From assembly GCA_022316685.1 (NCBI GenBank), contig JAKJHU010000085.1, forward strand, positions 186,001 through 250,000: 64,000 nucleotides of DNA, written 5' to 3'. The stretch comes from Progne subis subis (taxonomy: Eukaryota; Chordata; Aves; Passeriformes; Hirundinidae). Below the pieces are notes generated by a model. The model did not search any database. It was not told the DNA's origin and was given only the letters and a program-made list of their open reading frames with translations. Both the position numbers and the translations under genes were made by a program. Below, piece after piece: positions 35,601 to 50,600 of the stretch (the stretch's first letter is position 1; each line of letters opens with the position of its first letter).

Positions 35601-38600
35601 GAGCCTCTCCTTCCCTCTCAGCATTCCCTGACGGAGCAGGAGCAGGACAGCCTCGCTCAGCCTCGCTCCCTGCACAGCCCCAAACCTCCAGCACTTACCT
35701 CTTCATAGAACTTCAGCTGAGGGACAGCCTCATCGATCTCATTCATGCAATAGTCCTTAAAGAGCAAAAATCCTGGAAGGAAAAACAGAAAAAAAAAAAA
35801 TCAGAACTTGTCTCGTTATGCTGATGACTTGTAAAAGGGCTCACAAAAATACCCGAGCTGCACCACGGGCTGTATAAACCTGTGTGAGCATCCCCAGTCG
35901 CCAAGGTTCAGGATCCTGATTCCCATCCAGCTCCTCATTTCCAGCACAAAAGGATCCCAAGCCTGCCTCACCTCCCACAGGTGTATTAAGCCCATTACCG
36001 CTTCCACCTGCTAAGGATTTCATGAGGCATTTCCATAATGCACCTGAATATCCTGTTCTTCTTCACAAACCACATTTTCTTCTCCTTTTTTTTCCCAGTA
36101 AAAACTAGACACTATTCACGTTTTGGGGTTTTTTTGCAAGAGATTCACCTACATTTCACTGATGAAGCACAACCTCTTCTGCACTCCCATTTCAGAATTA
36201 CCGGTTCATGTTACCTCTAATGGGTTTTATTGCTCAATAAATTACATCAGGGTCTTTACAGTTCCTTTGCAAGTAATTTAGAGCATGACCCCAGCAGGCT
36301 GCAGATGAGAATCTTCCATTAGGAGCATTTTAATGCACTGCCACAAGCCTCATCCCATGTCTTTCCCTGCCTCTGAGATGGCACCTGCTACCCTGGAATT
36401 TCACACAGGGATCTGTGTCACCGATGTCCCCATCACTGCCAAACCCACCCAAAGTCCCCCACCTCCTCAGCCAGACCGTGCACCTCCACCTCTCCTTGCC
36501 AGCCTGGCTTTTTGAGGACAAGAAGTGAAATTTCGGGAGCTGACTCAAATTCCTAATTTCCCACATGACGGAACCAGCGGCAGCAGGGAGCAGAATCCTG
36601 CTGAATGGACTGAACTTTTCTAGGACAATGAACCAAAGAAGATTGGGTAATTAAGAGACTGAAGAGTGGCACAAACAGCACTGAATGCAGTGAAAGAAAA
36701 ATCCCTGGCCTGGTCCCAGCTCCTGGCCGGGGCCCAAAAATACCCACAAACAACAAAAAAAACACAACAATAAACCACAAAGACAACTGTGGGAGGAGTG
36801 TGAAAATATACCAACACACATTTCCAGCAAGGCCACGCCAAACATTCCAGCCCTGCTTAGTATTTTCCAAACTTTTTAAATTTAATTATGGCAGAGAAAG
36901 AAGAGGTTCCCAAGCCCATGGCACAGGGAACAATCGGAGGCTTATGCAGCCACAGGACACGGGCTGCTCCTCCCCAGGCCCCTTGGCACTGCGCTGCAAA
37001 ATGCCAGCTATACCCAAAATATACAGACTGAGAGCTGAGGCTGTTCAGCCCGGGGAAGAGAAGGCTGTGTGGAAACCTCACAGCATCTTTCAGGATCTGA
37101 AGGGGCTACAAGGAAACTGGAGAGGGATTTTGCATCAGGAACTGGAGTGACAGGACAAGGGGGAATGGCTGCAGACTGAAAAGGAAATTTAGGCGAGATA
37201 TATGGAAGAAATTCTTCCCCGTGAGGGTGCTGAGGTCCTGGCACAGGGTGCCCAGAGAAGCTGTGGCTGTCCCTGGAAGCATCCAAGGCCAGGTTGGACA
37301 ACCTGGGATAGCAGAAGGTGTTCCTATCCATGGGACTGGATGATCTTTAAGGTCCCCTCCAACCCAAATCATTCTGTGATTCTTTGATTCAGACAAATCC
37401 AATTAGAGCCTAATGTTCGCCAGACTGGAATTGTTTCTGTTTCGACCTCCCATTCTATCAACAGACCTTGCACTTCCCCTGCAGCACAAAGGAAATCTCC
37501 TCCTTTACTGCTGCTCTTGGATTGAGTGAAAAATGATCAGCCAGAAACTGCAGCTCTCACATAATGGCACAACGAAATGACAGATGCAGCACTGAGTAAG
37601 TGACAGGAGTTTTAAGAAGTTCAGGGAGAGCTGACGAGGAGCACAATAAGCACAGTTAACAGCACACAGAAAAATAAGCCCAGGAACAGAAAGCAGGAAT
37701 TAATAAAATGATAGCGTTAAGTAACAGCTATAAAGAACCGGCAATTATTTATGAAATAAAGATGCTGACAGCTTTGGCTTTAAAGATTCCTTCTGCTATA
37801 ACTATATAATTTCTGCAACAACCAGATCACTGGTTGTTAAGGGAAAGGAAAAATATTTTTTAAGAGCTTCTTCTGGTAACGCCAAAGTGATGGATGATAT
37901 CAATAATACACATACAGAGTGAGAGGCAGCACCCAGCTCCTCTGGGCTCCCAGCCTCCTCCTCCCCAGACCCTGGCCAATCATTTTCCCCTTTAGTTTCG
38001 CATTGACAATCCTAAAACAAATTTGCCAAGTGCCATGAGTTGCACTGACTTTAATTATCAAGGCAAAATGTCTTTCAAGGAGGGATGAAGGCCACCTTTG
38101 AGGTTTGCAGTGTTCCCCAGAGGCTCACGAGCAGGCAGGGATGGGGTAGGTGGGAGAGCAGATTCAGGTGAGGCAGCTCACCTATAACCAGGTATTCCCA
38201 GAGCCCATCCCCAGCTGGACAAGGTCCCTGTCACAAGCTTGGAGAGCACAAGGAGGGGAACTAAGTTATCCCATCTCCTTAAAACAGAGCATAAATGTTT
38301 CCTTCAGTAGTTATTTCAAATAATTACGTTTTTCTGGCATGACCACAGGAACTTTGCACGAAATCCTGACTCTAATTAACGGCATCTCTCCACCCCTGGT
38401 TTTTGTCTCCAGAATTCAGCCCTTCCCACCATCAAAGAACACAAATGCTGCTGGTGACCAGGCACACACTGCAGACCCCTCATCATGTTTGTGGCCTCCA
38501 GGAGCTCCTCGTCTTTATTGAACAGTGGAGACCAGAACTGAACACCACGGCCCAGATGTGGCCTCCCTAGGGCCGCTCATCAGGATTAAAATCACCTTCT

Positions 38601-41600
38601 CATTTTCCACTTCCGTGGCGTTTTCCTGCCCTGCTCCCAGTCTGTGGCTCTCCCAATGTTCCCCCAGACAGCAGGCACAGGGGCCAGCACTGGCCTCTGC
38701 CTCCTCCGGCAGTCTAAAGGTCACCTGCAGCCACAACACCACCTCTTCATCCCTGTCAATCAGCTGAGAGCACAGAATCATAAATAAAATAAAACAGAGC
38801 GAGGAGGAGGAACCCCATCATAAAACACTTAGAGAAAATGACTTATCTAACTGGAATTTTACGAGCATCCGATTCAAGTAACCTTTTAACGGGAGTAAAT
38901 AAAAATGTTATTAATGCAAACAGGAGTGACTAGGTGAGAGAGCAGAGCTAAAAATAGCCGTGTTTAGCCTCGATACAAGCGCTCACAATGTCACTGATTG
39001 AAAGGAAGCTGCATCTATTTACAGCAGGCCTGAACATGGTCCAAAATGCTGATGTAGCCTCTTTCCAGTAGGCAAAATAGCAAATTAGAGAACAAAAATA
39101 TCAAGCTGTTTCCAAATCCTCCCGAAACGTGCTGTGTATAAATACGGAATCCTGACAAACAAAGCAGCAGTGACATCTGCACCAGACACGGGCTCCTTTC
39201 CCGGCCAACAGCTCCCGGGCAGGAAAAGCTTTGGGAATGTGGGATGGTGCTCTGCAAAGTCTGCAACACGGGGTCTGGCCCTGCTCAGGGCACTTAAAGG
39301 TCTCCAATCTCGGTCACTCCGAGATGTCTCTCGTGGTGTTTCTTGCTTGGTGAGCTCAGACAGCAGCAAGAAGCCGTGGTCAGAGGGAAATCTCACATCC
39401 TGCTCTCAGCACCTCCCGGCAGGACACTGCACCAAGGTGGGGTCAGGGAATACGGACAGGAGGAGAGGAAACGGCGCCAAGGTGTGCCAGGGGAGGGGCA
39501 GGTTGGACATCAGGAGGAATTTCTTGCCAGAAAGCGGGGTCAGGCCTTGGAAGGGGCTGCCCAGGGAAGTTTGGGGTCCCCATCCCTGGAGGTGTCCAAG
39601 GAAGGCCTGGATGTGACGCTCTGGGCTGGTGACAAGGTGGGGATTGGTCACAGGTTGGATGCTCTTGGAGGTATTTCCTGACCCAAATGATTTTGGGATT
39701 CTGGGGCACCTCCTCCCCAGAAGTGTCTCCTACACAGAAGTGCCACAGGACAGCAAAGCTCAGCCACCACACCATGGTGACATTACAGCACAGCTGTGCT
39801 TAAATCCAGCTGTGGGTGTGTTCAACCTCCTGAAACAGCCCGCAGTGACCTTCAGATCCACCAGGACCAGGAACAGATCTGGGTCACAGACACAGACACT
39901 GGGACAAAGTCTACTATGAAACCAAAACCACACTAAAAACTGTGATTCCCACCAGCCTGCAATTGTCACAGAACCAGGCCAGGCTCAGACTCCTGCTCTC
40001 TGCAGTGCCCACAGAGAGCTGCCACGGCACAGAGTCAATCAGGTCACCTAAGAGCTCCAGAAGTGACAGAACCACCGATTTCCCCCTCCAGGAACAAAGA
40101 TTACCGGGGAAAACCGTGTAGGAATTGTGCTCTGGCAAGGTCCAAAGCCACAAAAATCCTCCCAGCTCAGAAAGCACCACACATTCCACTACTTTTCTTT
40201 CCCTAACTTATTCTTTCCTAATTGAGCCTAATGTTCATTCACTTTGCATTAAAAATAATACATTATACCAGACTGAAACATATTCCTGTGCATAGAAAGC
40301 AGGGGAAAAGAACAAACTGTATTTCATGAGGACGTGCATCGAATGGCGAGGAGCACAGAACAATTTCCCTAGAACAGAACCAAACTGAGCTCAAAATTAG
40401 GCTGCAAGTTGCCAGGTAGCTTGTTTAATGACGTCTAGAAATCATTATGTGAAAACAAGCTTTGGCTAAAAGGTTTTAAGTGTTGTTAAAGAAAAACTTC
40501 TTATTTCCAGGCGTATTTTCCAACAGCTTTCACCCAGGGAAATCATTGTTCAAGCTTGGTCAGCCCTCTTCCTAAACAGCAGACCTGTGCATGCCTGGAC
40601 TTCCTGCAGGGAATATTCACAAATTCCTGCAGGGGTATTCACAAATTCTGTGTCAAACCCCAAAAGCTTGAGCCTGACATAGGTAGAGCATCTCAAGCAG
40701 TTGAATATACAGACTTACTGAAAGCTGCCCCATCCCTGGAAATGTCCAAGGCCAGGCTGGACAGAGCTTGGAGCAATCTGGGACAGTGGAAGGTGGAACT
40801 GGATGAGCTTTAAGATCCTTCCCAGCCCAAAGCACTCAGGGATTCTCTGAAGGTTCCCATGAAATAGTAGCTCTGAATACTGAACCTGTGATAGATAATT
40901 TTTTAAAGCCATGGAGAGAAAATAGTGGGGAAAACGTAGCTGTGAACTGTATTTACTACATATCTTTCATATTCTGGTCTCCCTTAAAATGCAGATTCCA
41001 GCTGACTGAAGTTGAGTATCAAAGGCATTCAACATATCAAAGGTGAAAGAAAAGAGAGGGTTTTACACAAGAAAAAGGTCCTCTAAAAGACTGGGGAGTA
41101 AAAACACTAAACAGAAATACACAAAAAGATTCTAATTTTTAAAAGGACCACTAAACACAGAATTCGAAGCATTTAATTTCAATCAGTGCTTACAAAGAAC
41201 GTGATTAAATTCCTTCACTAAATCCCATCAAGCAATACACAGCACTAAAGGTTTTCTTTTTCCTTCACTTGTAAACAAAAGAAACTCCCACCCCTTTGCA
41301 ACTGGTAATAGAAGGTATCAGCAAGCTATGAGCAAGCCAACAACCAGGAGCAGCTTAAAAACCTCATGGTGGTGGAGTGGGTTTTGTTGTCTCTGTTCTT
41401 TCCCCACATCACAATTCAGGCCCTACCAAGACGCGAAAGTTGTTATTTTCCCGACCAGTATTTTTCCATTATACAACATTTTAAAATTAATTACATAATA
41501 CAAGCCAATATTCTTTTATTATTGAGAAACACACTTTTCCTTCTGCCCTGCTCCAAGCTACTGGAACTTCACTGTTACCAATTACTGAACACACAAACTC

Positions 41601-44600
41601 CACTGGGAGCTGCAGCTCTGCTCCTCAGGAAGGGCCTAGATCCAGGTGGGGTTTTCAGTGGGAGCAAGGCGACAGGATCATCAGATGAAGACATGGAGTA
41701 ACTCCACAACAGAAGGGTGTTCTCAAGCCCCTGGGGTCAGTATTTGCCTCAGCAAGTTCTGCTCAGTATCTGAACCACTGTGAAGAGCCAAAATGTTCAG
41801 CCAGAGCATCGAGGCACTGTTGTGCTGTGGTAAAAATCAAAACACAAAGGCAGCAGTATTCAGTCAGTAAATACACGCAGCACTTAGGTAAAGAGCAGCA
41901 AAACCACTAAAACAACAGTGACAGAGCCCAGCTGATTCTCCTGCAGGAATTTCTGAGCCTTCCTCTGGTTCATTCTGGCGCTCCGAGAAAGCTGCTGTGA
42001 GCTGGAGGCTCAGAAACAGATGATACTGCTGCTCTTCCTCCTTTAATCACAGGAACCATGGGCAGAAGTATCGAGACACATTAAAAAAACTGGTTTGCAT
42101 GTTTCTGATTCCACCTATCCAACCCCCCTGGACACGGTGACAGCAGGATGTCACAGAGGCCCCGGCTGGACAGGACACTCTCAGGGAAGGGAGTTTGCCA
42201 GGGGGTTTTTATAGGACAGATGTTGATATGGACCAAATAAAAGCATCTGGAAATGGGGTAATTGACAGCCAGAGCTCTCTCGAGCTCCCCTGCTCTATCC
42301 CTTAAATGCACTGCTGAAAATGAGAACATTTAATAGCTCCAGTAATTCAAATTCTACTGACTGCTGCTGGTTCTGAGCTGCTCTGTTACTGCTGAGCAAT
42401 CCCACTGAGGGCAATGAGCAGCACTGCCAGGCCCAGAGAAGCTGATTTATTAGTAATACACAGCTATGCAGGTAAAACTCATTAAAGCTGTTACTATGCC
42501 ACCTTACAGACAGGGCAAACTAAAACTCCCTATTTCACAGCGGTGTTCAGCGGCTTAATTAGCCGTGAACTGCTCCAAGACACGTTGATAAAAACTCCAT
42601 GGGAGTGCAACTGTTTTGGATTGACTGAGGAATCGCTGGGTGGGAAGAAGTGGAAATCAGGATGGGGTGTGAACAGTGGCGGTGCACGAGGAGAAGATTC
42701 CACCAGGAACGGGTGAAGAAAGCGCAAGTGAGGACAAGCAGAGAGGAAACACCTCCTTTGGGATGGAAGTCACTTTGCACAGTATTAACCACAGAATATC
42801 CAGAGCTGGCAGGGACCCAAGAGGATCATCATCCAACTCCTGGCCCTACACAGACACCCCAACAATCCCTCCCGGGAGAGGTGTCCAAACTCTCCTGGAG
42901 CTCAGGCAGCCTCGGGGCTGTGCCCAGCACCCTCTGGGGGAAGAACCTTTCCCTGATATCCAACTTAAACCTCCCTCACATGGTTTTAAGTCCAGAGAGT
43001 AAAGACAGAGTTCAAGAAGAGGCTGGAGAGGGCTGAACCAACCACCCAGGATCCCGCTGATCTCAAAGGAATGAATTTTCCTACAAACACACCTCTGGCA
43101 GGTGCACAGCAGGGCAGGAATTTGTCTGTGTTCTCTGGAAGCTTCCCTGGAAACATCCAAGGGAAATGTCATGCAAATAATTTCTAATTTGTTCTCTCCA
43201 TTATAGAGTGATTCCCTAACACTCTCTTCTTCTCCCCTATGATACTACTTCAGTTCAAAACTGCCAGTTTGCCTGGAATTCTCGATAACTTAACCCAAAA
43301 CCCACATAACTGCACTGCTCTGCTGAGATAAAGACTTTCTCCCCACGCCTTGTATCTTCCAAGAACTGCACGGCATATAAATGCTAATCTACCAGGATGT
43401 GTACATTATCCACCATGGGACGTTCCAGATGATAGGCTATGTGTTTTCCTATTTTAAAGCTCAGATTTAATCTGCAGCTCCCCTGGGAAATCACACAACT
43501 CAGCATCTTCAACCCCCCACAAAGGCAGGCAGGGGGATCAGGCTGCAGCCCAACAAAGAAACGCTTAATTATTTACCATCAAAATAAAACCCCAAATGAA
43601 TATATGCATTTTGATAGTGCCTTCGGATACTCTTTATCCCTGACACCAAGACAGACAACTCCAACGCACACAAAATCTACAGCAGGAGCTTCAGCAACCC
43701 CTCGAAATGCAATTCATGCCAAGTATCACTTCATTTTACCACAAAATAAAAGGGTGTTGAAAGAAATGTAGCTTCCAGTAACACTGAAATTATGACATAA
43801 TAAAGAGATCTTAAATCTAACACTCATTTGGTGAAAAACACTGCAAACAGAAAAACAGACCAACTTTTAGAAGGCTCAGAGCACGGATTTTCTCTTTCGC
43901 TGTGCCCCGCACCCCTGTTTGCTACAAGCAGAGCAGATCCCCTGTGAAATATCTCACATTAACGGTTTCTGTTTCAGTTTATGGCCGCAGAGTTTCCGAT
44001 GTCTCCTTGTGGTTTGGGTTCTGTTGTTGCTTTTAACTAATCACAGAACCGTGCAAGGACAGAAGGGCTTCCACAGCCCCTGAGAACCTCCTGCAACCTG
44101 TCTGCAACCCACGACCCAGGCAGACCTTGTGCTGAAAATCAGAAAGACCATGAGAAAGAAAATGATCTTCTGCAGCGTTTTAAGTCTTCAAAGAGCATTT
44201 TATAAATGTCATTTTTGGTTCAGGAAGGCAACTTCCTAATTTTGGCGGTGACTACTTCTGTGTGTGGTGGCTGCCAGGTCAGAACCAGAACCTCAGAATA
44301 AAACCACTTTGAACAAACAACCCGTGCCCTTGCTTTTACAGAAAACCCATCAAGTAACGACTTGGCTGCGCATTATTTAACATCAAGGTGCCAGAAGAGA
44401 GCGAAATCATCGCAGTGCTCGTGATACAGCTCAGAAAAGTCATCCCTGCTCACTTCACAGCCAAAAACTCAGGTGCTTTTCTTTACTCCCGACCAAGTTT
44501 TATAACCTTCATTGTTATTTCCTCAGAGGACTATTTAATTAGTCCAGAATGCCAACAGCACATAGATCTTCTGCTTAAATTAAACAATAGCTTAAATAAT

Positions 44601-47600
44601 GCTCTAGGGAGTCACTTTTCCCAGCCTGTTATTTTTAGGCGGCTCAGGGAGCGCGGTGCCAGCAGAAAGAGGAAGAGCAAGAATGTTTTTCTCGACAGAT
44701 TTTTAACTCCTATCTAATGATTAGCACCAAAGCTCTGAAATAATGAAATATGAGTCCGTAACTAGAGAAAGAAGCGACAGAAAGCACAATTCACTGCCCC
44801 CAAAAAAACCCAAAAAACCCCACTGCGGCTGTTCTCACTCTAGTTTTGGTTGGGTTTTTTTTTTTTTTTTTCCCTTTTTTAACAGAAAGTTGTCCCTGAC
44901 CAAGCTGGAGGAAACAGCAGCCAGCAGGGTCAGTTCAAGCACATTTCCCTCACCAAAGTCCCTGTGCAGAAGGAGCTGCAGAACAGACCAAAAACACTCT
45001 GGAAGCTCAGCTGAGGAGCTACAAAACAAACATGATCCACGCTGAGCTGGATCAGGACAACGGGAGCAGGGAAGGGGCTGAGAGCCCCCACAAGCCCCCG
45101 TGGGTTGGAACCAACGCTGATGCAGATGGCAAAATGCTTCCCCCCACCCCGCTGGGAAAACCTCCAGCTTGGAGCTGCTTGAGGAGGATATGGAAGACAG
45201 TGGAATGAATCACCTCACAAAGATCATCCCTCACTCTGCGAAAGTGGATGGTAAATAAGGGAAAAAAAAAAAAAAAAAAAAGGGGGGGGGTGGTTTGTAA
45301 CTTCTTACGTCAACTACAAGTTGTTTTAATTAGTTCTATTTCACGAAAATAAAACTGAGCCACCTTCGGGGGGGTTGAAAAAAAATGCAAGTTACTTCCT
45401 AGGCAAGGTGAAAAACTCACACTGCAGCAAGACCAGCTGCTGAAACAGCTAAAATACGTCCTGTTCTCATCCTTCCCCCAGACCCAGACCCAACAGCTCT
45501 GCAAGAGATGAGAAACTGAGAAGGGTGTGAAGGAACTGCCACGTCCCACCAGCCTCAAGAGATGAGAGCAGCCTGTTTGCCTTCACGAGGGTTTCAAGCA
45601 GAGAACCCAAGGCTGAACCTAAGCCAGGCATGGAGCTGCAGGATGCTTTAACATCAGAGCACAGGATTTCTGACCCAGCTTCATTCCCTGCCTCGCAGCG
45701 CAGTTTGTCTGAAAGCCCAGAGTCAGACACCGGAGTCACTGAACTGTAACTGGCAGCAAGTTTGCTCCAAAGCATTTAATAACCAGGATAATCCTGTTCT
45801 AAAGCAATATTATGATCTTGAAGGCCTTGGCTGCAGCAGCCCCTGATCTGCTCATTTCCCATCTGCCCTCTGAGGGCAGGGTCTCTCCAAGTGTCCCCAC
45901 CCCACAGGGGCAAGGGAACGTGACAAGGAGCGAAGCAGAGCGGATTCCACGTGTCAATTATGGATATTGGGATACCAGAGTCACGGAACGGTTTGGTTTG
46001 AAGACCTTATAAACCATCTCACTCCACTCACTGCCATGGGCAAGGAGGGACACCTTCCACTAGCCCAGGCAGCTCCCAGCCCTGCCCAACCTGACCCTGA
46101 ACACTTCCAAAACCTCTCTTTTTCTAAAGAAACTCATAATCTGGTGTTGTAGCAAACAGGATGTGGTAAAAGAAAACCAGCTAAGGTGGTTACGCACTCG
46201 GCTTTGAGACACGCTGTACTTCCCCAGGAGGCTTCTGCTGTGGAGGAAGCAGCTTCTGAAGGAACAGCCAGCTGGGCTGGGCTGCCAGCGCTGCCAGAGC
46301 ACTCTTCTGGGTGCTTCTATGAGCTCCATGTCCTCTGACTCACCCGGACATTCTTAGAGAGCTCTGGAGCATCATTCAGGGGGCAAACAGCAGCGCCAGC
46401 ACCATGGGATGAGAGCAGCCTGCTCCTCTTCCTGAGGGAAGAGATGCAAATAGGGGACAGACTTGTTTATGCAAATCTGATGGAGCCTCCGGGTCGTTTT
46501 CATCCCTGCTGAGCTTCCTGCTCTCAGCCTGATCCTAAAGGTTCTGGTTTCCAAGGCAGAGCTGTGCCTGTGACTCCCCGCAGTTGCACACCTGGCAGGA
46601 AGGGAATTTGGGCCAACCTTTGGCAGTGGGACCAGGAAAGCACAGACCCTAAAAATGATTTTAGGGCTCACTAAGAATAAACGCTTGCAGATGATGAGAT
46701 CAGCACCATAATTAGACACATTCATCGGGAGACATCCACAGGAACGGCTCCACACTGACATCAGAGCCCTTGTATCAGACAGCTGATCAAAGCCTGGGTT
46801 TTACATTTGAAAGGATACTGAAAAACAGGAGGGAAAAAAAAACCCAAAAAACAAACAAACAAAAAAACAGTGACCTGGAGCTGTGAGGAAGAATTTAGGT
46901 CTGGGGGGAAAAAAAAAAAAAAAAAAGAAAGAAAAAAACCAAAACAGAATAGTTCGCATCTAGAGCGGTTGCCAAGGAAAAACTGGGGAGCTCGGTGAGG
47001 TTTTATAGTCGGTGTGCAAGGATAAAGCAGGGAGTGCTGGATGGCTCCTCAGCTGAGGGGAAAACAGGGATGGATCCAGCAGAATTATTGGAGATCCAGG
47101 CTCATGGAGACTCCACAGGAGCAGGAGGAGCTTCCCGTGGGTCCCCCCCATCCAGGACCTGCCCCACCTGTGATCTCGCCACATCCCCCCCCAGACAAAG
47201 AGACAAGGAGGAGAACAAAAAAGTGATTAGAGTTTTAATTACCTCCCCATACTTCTTCTCACAGCCCTTTGCATAACGCTCGCCTCAAACTGCAGGTACT
47301 TCACCACAAGCAATTATGCTAATTAATGTCTGGAAACAGAGCTAATTGAATGGCAAAGAACACGCTAGAAAATGCAATCAAATTTAAATGAACAACCACA
47401 GTAAGGAAATACTGTATTTTCCAGCGTGATGCAAAGTCTGCTGTTAAAAACAGTCGTGTTTAGCTTTAATCTTTTTTTAATTCCATTCTAAATCCTATTT
47501 CGGTTTCTGAATTAACTGAAACTCCTGCACAGCAGTCACAGAACTGCTCCTCATTTCCAGGTAATCCAGGGCAAGGTCTGCTCTGACTGTACCCGGGGAG

Positions 47601-50600
47601 AGAAGGAGGAAACCTCTCCTCTGTGCGCAGAAACTAAAATGTTAATGAAACTGGGCTCTAAAATTCCAGGTTTAATGGCTACTACCAACAAGGGGAAAAA
47701 AAGAGAAAGATCTAATCCTTCCAGTTACCTAACTGTAATTGCTGTAACTTATCAAAATAACTGCAACAGCCCTCGCTGTAACAGGTAATGAAAAGTATTC
47801 AATTACATAAATAGAAATATCCATTACATAGAAGATGGTCTGTTTGACTTCTCTTTTTATAGAGAGAAAAAAAAAAAAAAAAAAAAAAAAAGGACTTCTT
47901 CATTTCACTGCCCCCAAAGAGACTCAGTTCAAGTCAGGCTGTGTTTGGTTGCTTAAAATTCCGCTTATTTTGCAACTGCCAGGCTACAGCAAAATATTAA
48001 TGATTCAGCACAGGCATTGGAGCTGAAGCACACACTGAGGTGTCAGTACAAGAAAACAAGGTATTTGTACATTTACATGGCAGTAGTTTTGGCCACTATA
48101 AAAAGTCGTCGTTTTAAGCACAAGTACAGACCATGCTCCAATTGTTGAAACACACTGAAAAGCTCCCCAGGAATTCCAATGGCTCTGAGACCCATTAATG
48201 ACACTCTTGAGACACAGGAACACCGATTATTTTAATCTGGCAATACCTAAAACTCCCACTCCAGTGAGCTGCACAGTGCCAGGCAAGCAGGAAGGTTTTG
48301 GGGTGTTTCTGCTCCAGCCAGAAGAGAGGACAGTGAAAATTCAACCAGCTCAAAGATGCCCCCAGTGCACCACTTTTCCTGGGAAACCAGGTACTCTGTT
48401 CACACAGTCTCATTTCAGACAGGAATAAAACCATTGACCTCCTCAAGAATTCCCAGCCCATTCCCCATTTTCCAAGACAAGAGGAGCTGTGCTATCCCAG
48501 CCAACTCACTCCTCAAATCTGCTTGACCAAGATCCCAAGAGCCCCTCACAAAATCCACTCCCTGCTTTATTACCCACACTACCACTAAAATTTTAAATTT
48601 TATTAATATCCAGATTTTTTTTTTTTTTTCATTGACACATTGGAGCTCTGGAAAATGGACTAACCTCATCGTTTCTGCAACAGCTTTTCTGGTTTTGAAT
48701 CATGTTCAACCTCACTTCTCTCTTCCACTGCCCACATCACACCCTATTTCAATACTTCCCTGTAGGTCAGTTTTAACAGACAGCTCAGCAAGGTCTGCAC
48801 TCATTCCCACTGCTCTTTCCTGGACTCTTCCCAGTAGGTCCATGTATATATATATATTTTTTTTAATCCACTGCCAGGATGGACACAACATTCTGCCAGA
48901 AGTGGATTATTTCACATGCCTCACTGACTACAACACCGATTTTATATTTAGTCGTGTGATCCAGCTGAGCCAACACAGCCCAGGGCTGGCTGTCACAGCC
49001 AAGTCCCTGCCCTGAGGGTGCCCAGGCTGTGCCTGTGTGATTGCTCTGGCACAGGTGGAGAGGAAGGGCACTGCTGGATTTCCCTGGGAGCGCTGCATTT
49101 CCCCCCTCCCCTGCTTTATGGAGTTTTTGCCCTTGTCCTCCGTGTGTCACAGCAGAACACAGAGGCTCCTCAGCTGCAGCGCTCAGTTAACTGAACACTG
49201 AACGTTCCCATTCCCTGGATCCATCTTTCCATACTGATTAACTGCTCCTCAAGTCCATGTTCCCAGCAGTTTCACCCAGGCTACGTCCCCCTGTGTTGTG
49301 AGCAAGAACACCATGTCAAGAGGGTCAAGACAACACATCTGGGATCTTTTCTCCTGCTCCCTTATCAACAGGCTCATTACCTCAGCAAAGAAAAAAAAAA
49401 GTTTAACTGATGTGACACATTACATTGTTGACAAGCCCATACCAAGTAATATAATTTTGTCCTCGATGTTTCCAAATAATTTAATTATTTTCCCTGTAGT
49501 TTTCCAGACCCTGAAGTTGACGGATTGCCTTGCTTCATCTTCTTCCCTTTCACAACATTTCATCTTCCTGAAGACCTTCGTCTCACTAAGTCCTGTCCAC
49601 CCTGCAGCGTTCTTCAGACCATCTACAGCACCGACCTCTCAGCAGGCACCACGGAGAAGTGTAAAAACCAAACTGATCTCGAGAATATCTACACGAGTAG
49701 CATTTTATTGAGCCACGACTTACCAATTTTCTGATGAAAGATCTTGTCGAAGGTTAATTCACCCCTCTCCTCGAGGTATTTCTGCATAACGCTGCGGATA
49801 CTGAAAGAAAAAAAGAGGGAAGGGAAAAAAGAGGGGTTACTTGAAATTGCTTTTTTTTTTAACTTTTGTAGAAAAGTCGTGTGGAGCCTCGCCTATCCTC
49901 GGGGACACCACTTTATTCCTGTCTCAGGTTTAGGTTGCACAGTAAAATAACTGCACAAGTCAGCCCGAGCTGCCTGGGATCAGCCACACCAGGAGCCAAC
50001 AGCAGCTCCATTAGGCCCTGTTTGGCTGCAGTGCACTTAACATCTACTTTGCCTAATTTATCATGGCACAATCACTCACTTAAACCACATTAACAAAGAT
50101 TTCCTTTATTTGTCAAGTAACCTCAATATTCATTGTAATATAATGCCCATAAAAATTTCATATGGGCAACAATACAAGTATATAAATCTTAAAATCAATG
50201 CAGGCCAGCAGTGCTGGGCCTTGGTAGAGCAACTCTACTGTCAAAGTACCAAGTCAAAATTCCACCAGACTTTCTTTGTTTCCAATTTTAAAATCGATAA
50301 TTTCCATACATGCTATTTGTTACTGTAATTATACTACTTATTATTATAATCATGCTATTCATTATCATAAAAATAACCTTGAACAAAGCACTCATGCCCT
50401 AAACAAGGCCATTAAATATCACTCATATTTCTGCAGTAGCAAGACTGAGCAGCTAAGCTCAGGGACATCCCCTCTAGTGTGCTCACAGGGACCCCATCAT
50501 TAAAATTCTGAGAAGCCTTCCAAATATTGACAAACATCTCCTCCACGGAGGGAGGAAAGCATCCACACTTCTTCTCAGAGGATGATCCAAGGCACGAAGT

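Larger units (their letters stand above)
33207..35698 (-). other. GRK3 intron 3 (2.5 kb)
   Basis: It contains CR1 fragments at 33375-33543 (plus) and 33972-34060 (minus), a pyrimidine-rich run at 34440-34505, and an AT-rich unique stretch at 34180-35080. No gene is visible. Confidence 0.8.
35773..49723 (-). other. GRK3 intron 2 (13.9 kb)
   Basis: This is the longest intron, with no supported coding exon. It has CR1 fragments near 37013-37392, 38480-38600, 39430-39705, 40722-40850, 42790-43000 and 45975-46120. It also has A-tracts at 45260-45280 and 47866-47892 and a (TA)n-T run at 48844-48866. Between 44430 and 44760 lies AT-rich unique sequence with homeodomain-like TAATTA/TAATGA motifs. 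Confidence 0.85.

Noticed and set aside
39134..39616. 160-codon plus-strand open frame
   Set aside because: It largely overlaps a CR1 3' fragment, which carries no complete coding region in this truncated form.
44040..44105. Possible CR1 remnant (tcacagaaccgtgc...)
   Set aside because: Only the first dozen bases resemble a CR1 end, and the following sequence does not follow the element.
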